Shown: positions 56,924 through 64,000 of the stretch, piece after piece
How the letters are laid out: every line of letters begins with the position of its first letter
How positions within the stretch are numbered: position 1 is the first letter of the stretch
Origin: Roseiconus lacunae
GTDB lineage: Bacteria > Planctomycetota > Planctomycetia > Pirellulales > Pirellulaceae
Direction: 5' to 3'
Assembly: GCF_008312935.1 (NCBI RefSeq)
Contig: NZ_VSZO01000007.1
Location: 248,001 to 312,000, forward strand
DNA length: 64,000 bases
Program-made: the position numbers and the translations under genes
Notes under the pieces: model-generated
Told to the model about the DNA's origin: nothing
Databases searched by the model: none
The model's input: the letters and a program-made list of their open reading frames with translations, nothing else

Positions 56924-57607
56924 TTACGAATTACGTGGACGCTGAAGTTGGCGATCGTCGGGCGTTCGCCCGATTACGATGTCAAATTCCGCGCGGTACT
57001 CGTCCATTTTAGAATCGGGCACCTTCGTAAAATCGGCTTGGATCAATTCATGGTCAACAATGTCACCGGCGCTGCGAAAGACACCGTCGCGGGCGTTTCC
57101 TTCATGGCCACGAATCATGCACTGAGTGGTCAGTAACTCCCGGTCTCCGCGTGAAACTTTGATGTGGATGTGCGGGGCCGGTCGACCAGGATATGGGACA
57201 GGCTTGATGGTTCGAAAACGGTAACCTCCGTCCGAGGCAGTTTCGAATTTTCCGTAACCCTGAAAGTGTTTGTCTTGCTGGTCCTTCTTGCCATTGCTGT
57301 CTGCCGAATGCAAGTAAACCGCGTTGGCATCACATTGCCAGATTTCAATTGTCGCATTCCGGATCGGCTGCCCGCTCCGTGATAATATCCGTCCGGTGAA
57401 GTGTGCGATCTGACCGACCGCCGGCGTCGTGCTGTCTTTGATTAGGATCAAGTCGTTATCTTGATCGAGCGGTAGTTTGTCAGGATAAAACGGACCTTCG
57501 GTCAAGCGGGGTGTCGGCAGCAAAAGCTGTTCGGCATACAGCCCCGGGGTGATCCAAAAGGCTAGCGACCCGGTCACGAGGGCCTGTCGGCGTAACATCC
57601 GTTGCAT
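56924..57607 (-). CDS. Intradiol ring-cleavage dioxygenase-like protein
   Basis: The protein has 227 aa with an exported or Tat-like N-terminus (LRRQALVTGSLAFWITPG). The fold signature is LTEGPFYPDKLPLDQDNDL, then FTGRILSRSGQPIRNATIEIWQ, and the iron ligands in DANAVYLH (Tyr), VPYPGRPAPHIHIKV (Tyr, His, His). This Tyr2-His2 set is that of protocatechuate/catechol dioxygenases. The protein is short and exported, which differs from the cytoplasmic enzymes. Such secreted members may act on other phenolics. It is 48 bp from the EF-hand gene, same strand, so perhaps one transcript. Confidence 0.88.
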   Translation of the reverse strand: MQRMLRRQALVTGSLAFWITPGLYAEQLLLPTPRLTEGPFYPDKLPLDQDNDLILIKDSTTPAVGQIAHFTGRILSRSGQPIRNATIEIWQCDANAVYLHSADSNGKKDQQDKHFQGYGKFETASDGGYRFRTIKPVPYPGRPAPHIHIKVSRGDRELLTTQCMIRGHEGNARDGVFRSAGDIVDHELIQADFTKVPDSKMDEYRAEFDIVIGRTPDDRQLQRPRNS

Positions 57608-58233
57608 TTCAATCTCCGTTTGGTTTGCGGGTCCAAGTGCAGTGTGTCAATTCTTGCAATTCAGATGCATGATCAATCAGCCGACGGAAGTCAGCGCCGG
57701 TGATCGCTCGGTAACCGTGGCTTGTGCCATTCGGCGAGACCTGAAATCGAACTCGAACGAATCAAAAGCGTCATCCGGCGGTGCCGCGACTCTAAACGCA
57801 ACACCGCATCGGAAACCAATCAATTGTTTTGGGGAAACGCGTCCGATCATTCGTCAACTGATAAAACCCCAATCCTTTCCAACAGTTGCGTCAATCCCTG
57901 AAAACCACCTCCAAACAGACCAAATTGACAAACTTCTTCGCGAAACTGAAGTCCATCGCGATTGGTTTGTCACAATTTGGTCACCGCCCTCGCCGGCAAA
58001 TTGACGCTGCGATCCATTCGGGAGACAATGTTATACCCTCTCGCCGGGCTAGAAGTGATCGCTTCACGAGGGTTCCGTCATCATTTGAAATTTGCATTAG
58101 CCGATTGGCGCTCGCCATGGTTTCGGTGCATTAACAGAGACCGACACCCGTCGGCTGATAGACCGAACAGAGCATTTCAACTAGACAGACCCCCACTGCC
58201 CACTCCCCCCACCAACCCCTTGAAGCCGCCACA
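57608..58233. other. Spacer with two short dispersed repeats
   Basis: This 626-bp divergent spacer holds AACCGTGGCTTGTGCCATTC at 57713 and, on the minus strand, the same family again at 58096-58130 (GCACCGAAACCATGGCGAGC plus GCCAATCGGCTAAT). I see no gene. Promoters for both flanking genes are expected. Confidence 0.55.
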
Positions 58234-61200
58234 ATGACTTGCTTGCGACGTTCAATCCTGTTCTATCTGCTGGCTGCCGCGGCATTGGTTAGCGTTACGA
58301 CTCGTGATGTGTCTGCCGAATCCCGCAAGATCTTTGACGGTCGCACATTCACTGACTGGGATTGCGACCGCAACTATTGGCGAATCGAAGACGGCGCCTT
58401 CGTGGGTGAGATCTCACCAGGAACGCGTCTGAAAAAGAACACCTGGTTGGTCTGGCAGGGTGGCGAATTGGAGGACTTCGAATTGAAGTTCCGTTTCCGC
58501 CTGACCGGTGCGGCGGGGGCGAACAGTGGCGTTCAGATTCGATGCCAAGTCGACAACGTGGACCATGTTTCAGGATATCAGGCCGATCTGGACATGGGGC
58601 AAACTTGGCTGGGACGGATCTATGACGAACACGGCCGCGCATTGCTGGTCGAACGAGGCACTCGCGTTATGATCGATGCCGATGGCACACGGCGAACGCA
58701 CACTTTCGCACCGAAGCATCAGTTCCAAGTGCTGTTTCGTGAAAACGCATGGAACGAATATCGGATCGTTGCCGTTGGGCCCCGAATGGATGTCTATGTC
58801 AACGGGACGTTGTTTTCGCAGTTGAGTGATATCGAAGACGGTGAACACGATCTTCGAGGCAAGCTCGCATTCCAGTTGCACAGCGGTGGCGAAACGAAAA
58901 TTGAATTCAAACAGATCGAACTTGAAACGCTGGGCTCTGGCGCCACCGATCGGCTAACCAAATTCACATTGCCGAAACCGGTGACAAAACAAACACCGGA
59001 AGGGACCGGAGATCAGCCCAAGTCAGAAGACGGCGCGACACTCGATTTCGATTTTGAATCCGGCAACCTGGACGGTTGGCAATCTACCGGCGATGCTTTT
59101 GTCGGACAGCCGGTCGATCGTGATGGAATTTCGGATCGCTGGCGTGAGCAATCAAGCAATAAATCCGGCGAATTCTTCATCGGTGGCTTTGAATTAAAAG
59201 GCGATCGTGCCAAGGGGTCGCTTACTTCGCCTTCCTTTCGAATCAGCAAGCCGTTTGCGAGTTTCTTAATCGGGGGTGGAGAATCCGACGCGACTCGAGT
59301 CGAAATCGTTGCCGCCGATAACAGCGGTCAGGTTTTATTTAAGGCGACCGGCGATAACCGTGAACAGATGCGGCGTGTCGTGGCGGATTTATCAAAACAT
59401 CAAAACGTACTCGTGAAATTGCGTCTTGTCGATGAACATGCCGGTGGCTGGGGACACCTTAACTTCGACGATTTTCGTTTTCATGACACGCCCCCTGTCC
59501 CGGTTGAGCCATCCCACGCATGGCGTTCAAAACTTAACCCGCTCCTGCATCATCTCGTTGAGAACCAACCATCGGATCGATCCGCTGGCAAGGATCGCTC
59601 CCATGTAATTTCGACGGTGAACCAGATGCACGTCCCGGAAGGATTTTCAGTCGACGTCGTAGCGGCCGAACCGGAGGTCCACCAACCGATCGCGTTCACG
59701 TTCGACAACCGAGGTCGCTTGTGGGTGGTTGAAGGACATTCGTATCCACAGAAACGCGCCGAAGGGGAGGGATTGGACAAGATTGTCATTTTAGAAGACG
59801 CCGATGCGGACGGTCGTTACGAAACCCGCAAGGTCTTTATCGAAGGGCTGAACCTTGTCAGCGGAATCGAAGTCGGTCACGGAGGTGTTTGGATTGGTGC
59901 CGCGCCCGAGCTATTGTTCATCGCCGATCACGATGGCGACGACACTCCGGATGCGTCACCAAAAGTGATGTTAGATGGGTTCGGCTACGGCGATACTCAT
60001 GAAACGCTTAACAGTCTTTTGTGGGGGCCTGACGGTTGGTTGTATGGCAATCAAGGCGTATTCAATACGTCGATGATCGGCAAGCCGGGAAGCAATGACG
60101 AGCAACGACAACATCTCGCGGCCGGAGTCTGGCGTTTCCATCCGACCAGACACGAATTCGAAGTCTTCGCGCACGGCGGAAGCAATCAGTGGGGTTTGGA
60201 CTACGACCAACATGGGCAGCTGTTCATGACGCACTGCCGAAGTCACTGGGGCCAGGGCGCGACGACGCATGTGATGAGAAATGGCCACTATTGGAATCAA
60301 ATCAACGGCGGTTACGCTCCCTATATCTCCTCTGTTGCTCTTCCCGGCATGCCCCACCTGAAAAACTACTTACTCGCTTCGGCTCGCTACGGTCATGGCG
60401 AAGGTGGTGCTGGAAAGCGTGGTTCACGCGAAGTCTATGGTGGGCACTCTCATGTTGGCACCATGATATACCTCGGCGACAATTGGCCCGAGAGCTATCG
60501 AAATCACCTTTTCACATTGAACCTCCACGGCCATCAGATCAATCATCAGGTTAACGAGCGAGAATTTGGCGGATACAACACCGTTCACGCCGGAACTGAC
60601 GTTCTGCTATGTGATGATCCACAATTTGTCGGTGTTGATTTGAAAGTCGGCCCCGATGGTGCGGTCTATGTCAGCGATTGGTATGACCCACGACATTGTC
60701 ACAACCCTAATTCGGAATTATGGGACCGAGGAAACGGGAGGTTGTATCGCATGCAGTATGAAGCTTCGTACCAGCCGCGGAATGTGGACTATGCCAAAGC
60801 CGACGGCGCGGAATTGGTCGCCGCCTTGACCCATCGCAATCACTGGCATGCGCGAGCCGCTCGCATGACCTTGGCTGAACGAGCGACAACGGATTCGATC
60901 GATTCCATGACGATCGCGTCGATTCGGAAATTGCTGACCAGCGCCGACGAAGTGGTCCGTTTGCAGGCATGCTGGGCGCTCCATGTGATCGGTCAAACCG
61001 ATCAACAATTGATCAACTACTTACTCCAAGATAAAAGCGAATATGTTCGCGCATGGGCAATTCAGCTAGGGTGTCAGTCGTTAAATCCGGAGGTCATCGG
61101 TGGACTGTTGTCGCGGCATTGTGCAAAAAATGAATCGTTGTTCGTCAGGCGGTACCTCGCGTCAGCGGTCCCCGATGTTGATGATGCTTCGGCATGGTTG

Positions 61201-62481
61201 ATCGTTTCCTATTTGATGGAACAAGAAGATACCATCACCGACCGAGATTTGCCGGTGTTAATCTGGCAGATGTTTGCTCCTTTGCTCGATCAAGACGTTT
61301 CGCGCGGACTGGATCTCGCTAGAAAGTCGGCGGTGCGATCGATTTTCGACAACTCCCTCTGGTACGCCGCGCGCACTTCAGCGGTCGGTCGAGAGGTGTT
61401 GGTCGCGGAACTAGCAACTGCCGACGAAGATCGCCAACGCGACTTAGTTGTTTTGTTCGCACATGCACTGTCCGGAATGAGAGGCGTCGAAGCTCCCAAG
61501 GGTTGGGACCAAGTCGCTTCGCTGTTGTACCAATCACCACTCGATCAAGTACGCGGCGCCGCCGAACAAGTCGGTGCGGCCTTTGCCGATCCGATTCTGT
61601 TCAAACGTTTGCGTTCGATCGTGATCGACCGCGCCGCTGACGAGCATATTCGGCGACGTGCGATTCAATTGCTCGAAGCTGATCCTGGAAAAGACAACCT
61701 CGATGCGATGGTCGCTCTGTTAGACGAGCCCGCCTTTGCGGCCACGGCATTGCCGTTACTGGCACGATATGACGATCCCAACATTGCGACCAAGGTATTG
61801 CAGTTGTACTTGAAGTGGTCGCCGGACGCTCAGAACGCGGCGATGGAATTGCTGGCCAGTCGTCCCGAGTGGGCCAATCGTTTGCTCGATGAAGTTGCCG
61901 CTGGGACAATCGAGAAGTCACAACTGACAGCCTATTTTGCCAATCAGATGGCAAATTTGGGCGACGATCAATTGACACAGCGTTTGTCGAAAGAATGGGG
62001 GCGATTGGGCGGATCTTCAGCCGAACTTCGTGAAGAGATCCGCAAAACAATCAACGCCTACAACGCAGCTCCCAAATGGGCGTTCAGTCAACAGCAAGGC
62101 GCCGCACATTTCAAGAAACTATGTGCCGCTTGTCATCAACCCGGTGAACAATCCGCTCGCATTGCGCCAAAGTTGGAAGGAACTCGAACGAAAGGCATCG
62201 AATATGCGGTTGAGAATGTGATCGATCCCAACGCCGTAATTGGCGAAGACTTTCAAGCTCGCGTGATTCTGACGTCCGATGGGCAAGTGGTCAGTGGCTT
62301 GATCCAATCGGAAACGGATACCGCGATCACAGTCAAAACCGCTACCAGCGTTGTCACGATTGACCAGGACGACGTCGAACAGATCAAGGTCTCGAAGAAT
62401 TCGTTCATGCCATCAGGCTTACTAAATACATTGAACGAACGGGAACGGATCGAGCTGTTCAAATACATCATGTCGCTTTAG
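58234..62481 (+). CDS. DUF1080 / dehydrogenase / HEAT / cytochrome c fusion
   Basis: The protein has 1415 aa with a signal peptide (SILFYLLAAAALVSVTTRDVSA). A DUF1080 (3-keto-disaccharide hydrolase-type, ConA-like) domain spans about 30-240 (KIFDGRTFTDWDCDRNYWRI, GANSGVQIRCQ). Next is a second beta-sandwich-like segment (about 270-430). The membrane-bound dehydrogenase propeller (about 460-860) has VPEGFSVDVVAAEPEVHQP, RLWVVEGHSYPQ and NSLLWGPDGWLYGNQGVFN. HEAT-like repeats follow (about 870-1270), then C-A-A-C-H (about residue 1295) and the terminal heme-binding domain shared with 3903 (SKNSFMPSGLLNTLNERER). It is expected to oxidise sugars and pass electrons to the heme. It is probably monocistronic and ends in a hairpin. 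Confidence 0.9.
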   Translation: MTCLRRSILFYLLAAAALVSVTTRDVSAESRKIFDGRTFTDWDCDRNYWRIEDGAFVGEISPGTRLKKNTWLVWQGGELEDFELKFRFRLTGAAGANSGVQIRCQVDNVDHVSGYQADLDMGQTWLGRIYDEHGRALLVERGTRVMIDADGTRRTHTFAPKHQFQVLFRENAWNEYRIVAVGPRMDVYVNGTLFSQLSDIEDGEHDLRGKLAFQLHSGGETKIEFKQIELETLGSGATDRLTKFTLPKPVTKQTPEGTGDQPKSEDGATLDFDFESGNLDGWQSTGDAFVGQPVDRDGISDRWREQSSNKSGEFFIGGFELKGDRAKGSLTSPSFRISKPFASFLIGGGESDATRVEIVAADNSGQVLFKATGDNREQMRRVVADLSKHQNVLVKLRLVDEHAGGWGHLNFDDFRFHDTPPVPVEPSHAWRSKLNPLLHHLVENQPSDRSAGKDRSHVISTVNQMHVPEGFSVDVVAAEPEVHQPIAFTFDNRGRLWVVEGHSYPQKRAEGEGLDKIVILEDADADGRYETRKVFIEGLNLVSGIEVGHGGVWIGAAPELLFIADHDGDDTPDASPKVMLDGFGYGDTHETLNSLLWGPDGWLYGNQGVFNTSMIGKPGSNDEQRQHLAAGVWRFHPTRHEFEVFAHGGSNQWGLDYDQHGQLFMTHCRSHWGQGATTHVMRNGHYWNQINGGYAPYISSVALPGMPHLKNYLLASARYGHGEGGAGKRGSREVYGGHSHVGTMIYLGDNWPESYRNHLFTLNLHGHQINHQVNEREFGGYNTVHAGTDVLLCDDPQFVGVDLKVGPDGAVYVSDWYDPRHCHNPNSELWDRGNGRLYRMQYEASYQPRNVDYAKADGAELVAALTHRNHWHARAARMTLAERATTDSIDSMTIASIRKLLTSADEVVRLQACWALHVIGQTDQQLINYLLQDKSEYVRAWAIQLGCQSLNPEVIGGLLSRHCAKNESLFVRRYLASAVPDVDDASAWLIVSYLMEQEDTITDRDLPVLIWQMFAPLLDQDVSRGLDLARKSAVRSIFDNSLWYAARTSAVGREVLVAELATADEDRQRDLVVLFAHALSGMRGVEAPKGWDQVASLLYQSPLDQVRGAAEQVGAAFADPILFKRLRSIVIDRAADEHIRRRAIQLLEADPGKDNLDAMVALLDEPAFAATALPLLARYDDPNIATKVLQLYLKWSPDAQNAAMELLASRPEWANRLLDEVAAGTIEKSQLTAYFANQMANLGDDQLTQRLSKEWGRLGGSSAELREEIRKTINAYNAAPKWAFSQQQGAAHFKKLCAACHQPGEQSARIAPKLEGTRTKGIEYAVENVIDPNAVIGEDFQARVILTSDGQVVSGLIQSETDTAITVKTATSVVTIDQDDVEQIKVSKNSFMPSGLLNTLNERERIELFKYIMSL

Positions 62482-62491
62482 GTGCTGCCAA

Positions 62492-62523
62492 GCGACGCCC
62501 ATCTATTCAACGATGGGCGCCGC
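62492..62523. terminator. Hairpin between convergent genes
   Basis: CGCCCATC pairs with GATGGGCG, extended by GCG/CGC across one mismatch, 11 bases past the fusion-gene stop codon. No U tract is seen, so it is a likely but not certain terminator for both strands. Confidence 0.55.
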
Positions 62524-62544
62524 GAGCTGGCAAAACGAGTCCGG

Positions 62545-62718
62545 CTATTCGCCCTTGCTCTGGCTTTCGTTCATTTCCGCACCCTGGTTTTCGATCGCTT
62601 CCCAATCGATTCCTTCTGGGCTATCCAGTTTGACGGCTTCGTTGTTGCCACTGTCACAACCCAGCAACGGGCAAAAGACGACGGAGGAAAGACAAAGAAG
62701 ATAGATCATTCTTTTCAT
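62545..62718 (-). CDS. Small lipoprotein next to DUF1559 gene
   Basis: The protein has 57 aa starting at M-K-R-M (62718); an upstream in-frame start would put a non-signal stretch first. A clear lipobox (L-L-G-C) follows MKRMIYLLCLSSVVFCP. The mature part is short and acidic (DSPEGIDWEAIENQGAEMNE). It lies ~100 bp after the DUF1559 gene on the same strand. Small lipoproteins of this kind often accompany DUF1559 proteins in planctomycetes. Function is unknown. Confidence 0.75.
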   Translation of the reverse strand: MKRMIYLLCLSSVVFCPLLGCDSGNNEAVKLDSPEGIDWEAIENQGAEMNESQSKGE

Positions 62719-62818
62719 GGTATTTGGCATCTCTAAAATCGCGGCTCGCGGCGTTGGCAAACCTGTTGGTTTAAATCAGTTTCCGGAATGGTTTGAATTG
62801 GCTGAGACGTTGGAATGG

Positions 62819-63973
62819 CTATTGGTTGAGAGCTTCGGAAATCGTCTCACGTGACGAAATGGATCCGAGGGATCCCCAAAGTCCATAGGGGCTTTCCTGA
62901 CCGACGTTTGAGAAGTTTTTAGAGATACTGTTCGCTTGGCGGTTACCGGCTTCAACCGAATCGGTGATAAAGTGCACCGACCCATCGGCGAACAAGCAAT
63001 GGGCGCCGCCTTGATGATGGCTACCGGCGCTAAAGATTCCCGACTGCCAAGCGGTTCCCCATTGCATCGCACAAGTGGGTGAGTTTGGCGGTAAGACGGT
63101 GTTCATCCCTGTGATCATCAAATGATAATTCCACCACCGACCGCCACGAGATGTTCCGCCGCTATCCCAAAGCTGTACTCCCTGGGCAACGAACTGTGGT
63201 CGCTCCGGATCGATCACGTCCGTGCAGACCGATGTATCGCTTCCCATCGAATCGTCGTTTGGAAAGTAGTCACGGTGAACGACTGAGCCACCGATGTGTC
63301 GGTCACCAAGGTTGGTATAGATTTCTCCCATCGCAATCGTATTCGACAGTCCATCCAAAACATCGCGAAACTTTCGAGGTCGCTCTCGCATAAAAAGCCC
63401 ACGATAGACACCGGGATCATGATATTGATTCGATGGCGGATAACCAACTCGCAGGACCGCGTCACCATGACAGAACGCGTAGTTGGTCATCCCCGTTCCG
63501 AGTGGCGATTGACCGGGATCAGAAGGGCACCGGAGCGTCGGCATTTCGATCTGAAACGGATCGTATTCGTTTAAGTCGACCCAAGGATACGGACCGAACG
63601 GAGGCCACGCACCGTTCGGCATGGTACGTCCGCCACTGGGAGTTTCGCCCGCTTCGGGCATTAACGGGTTCGACATCATGTCCCACAATCCTTGCTGTTC
63701 AAGGAAGGGAATGATTCCAACGTTGGCCGACAATTGGTACTGCGAATTCCACTGTGGCCCGGTGCCGTTGGCCACCAATTGCTTGAATGCAGCATGGTAA
63801 TTGTGGAGCGCAATCCCGACCTGCTTGAAATTATTGCTGCATGACATTCGTCGCGCGGCTTCTCGCGCCGCTTGAACCGCTGGAAGCAACAAACCGACCA
63901 GGATCCCGATAATCGCGATCACCACCAGTAGCTCGACTAGTGTGAAACCCCTGCGATTTCGCTTTCTTTCCAT
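62819..63973 (-). CDS. DUF1559 prepilin-like protein
   Basis: The protein has 384 aa with a short basic leader ending [26 protein letters not shown], cleaved after Gly as in prepilins. The DUF1559 body ([16 protein letters not shown]) and C-terminal H-x9-D-G motif ([18 protein letters not shown]) are intact. It differs from the copy at 28420 in its inserts. It probably forms a small operon with the downstream lipoprotein. The start lies 27 bp from the window end. Confidence 0.93.
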   Translation of the reverse strand: MERKRNRRGFTLVELLVVIAIIGILVGLLLPAVQAAREAARRMSCSNNFKQVGIALHNYHAAFKQLVANGTGPQWNSQYQLSANVGIIPFLEQQGLWDMMSNPLMPEAGETPSGGRTMPNGAWPPFGPYPWVDLNEYDPFQIEMPTLRCPSDPGQSPLGTGMTNYAFCHGDAVLRVGYPPSNQYHDPGVYRGLFMRERPRKFRDVLDGLSNTIAMGEIYTNLGDRHIGGSVVHRDYFPNDDSMGSDTSVCTDVIDPERPQFVAQGVQLWDSGGTSRGGRWWNYHLMITGMNTVLPPNSPTCAMQWGTAWQSGIFSAGSHHQGGAHCLFADGSVHFITDSVEAGNRQANSISKNFSNVGQESPYGLWGSLGSISSRETISEALNQ

Positions 63974-64000
63974 TTCAACCTCGATGAATCAATGAGTCAC

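Noticed and set aside
57549..58004. Plus-strand open frame in the spacer before the 1415-aa gene
   Set aside because: It overlaps the antisense start of the dioxygenase and contains a dispersed repeat; its composition is not gene-like.
1..64000. tRNA, rRNA, CRISPR arrays, insertion sequences, prophage
   Set aside because: None was seen by reading; no transposase, integrase or capsid motifs and no regular repeat-spacer pattern. A dedicated tRNA scan was not possible.

Overview
The window looks like chromosomal DNA of a marine planctomycete of the Rhodopirellula/Pirellulaceae type. The evidence is the density of lineage-typical families: two DUF1592/DUF1552 cassettes, two DUF1559 prepilin-like proteins, large 'membrane-bound dehydrogenase' beta-propellers fused to cytochrome c, sulfatases, a PVC-type ECF sigma factor with a FecR/LamG partner, PEP-CTERM proteins and dockerin-like C-termini. 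I saw no tRNA, rRNA, CRISPR array, IS element or prophage. This assignment is by family recognition, not by any search.

Layout. 1-3.5 kb: the start of a sulfatase (cut by the window edge), a secreted ConA-like protein, a DUF1015 protein and an HpcH/HpaI aldolase. 3.6-10.1 kb (minus strand): an ECF sigma factor overlapping a FecR/LamG protein, then a 1167-aa SGNH-hydrolase/dehydrogenase/cytochrome c fusion, with a strong minus-strand terminator and a tiny Cys-rich ORF beyond it. 10.2-13.5 kb (minus): a compact operon of an uncharacterised protein, a MoxR AAA+ ATPase and a VWA protein. 13.6-15.9 kb (plus): overlapping genes for an alpha/beta hydrolase, a CitG-like protein and a PTPS-family protein, perhaps a pterin cofactor operon. 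16.2-24.5 kb: an SGNH hydrolase, a DHH phosphoesterase, a DUF1592+DUF1552 pair and a second sulfatase.

24.9-36.4 kb is the most accessory-looking stretch. It has long spacers and holds a LysR-like regulator with an extra C-terminal domain, three PEP-CTERM proteins (two are tandem paralogues), two secreted proteins sharing a dockerin-like C-terminal module (one a DNase I-fold protein), a TPR lipoprotein and a secreted helical protein. Two full copies of a structured ~170-bp repeat lie here; a shortened third copy lies at 7.6 kb. 36.6-44.4 kb: a PhoD phosphatase divergent from a second DUF1592+DUF1552 pair, then an uncharacterised protein and a glycine-zipper envelope protein. 44.5-52.7 kb: an ABC-2 double permease divergent from a lipoprotein/membrane protein, an ABC ATPase and a YfhO-like membrane protein, which together look like one export or envelope-assembly unit. 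52.7-64 kb: dapA, a squalene-cyclase-like repeat protein, a membrane protein, an EF-hand protein, an intradiol dioxygenase-like protein, a 1415-aa DUF1080/dehydrogenase/HEAT/cytochrome c fusion, and a DUF1559 protein with a small lipoprotein.

Most genes encode exported proteins suited to degrading sulfated polysaccharides and sugars at the cell surface. No single gene is an obvious new system. The strongest candidates for follow-up are the ~170-bp palindromic repeat family, a second short (~35 bp) dispersed repeat found six times, the MoxR-VWA-unknown operon, the hydrolase-CitG-PTPS operon and the LysR fusion.
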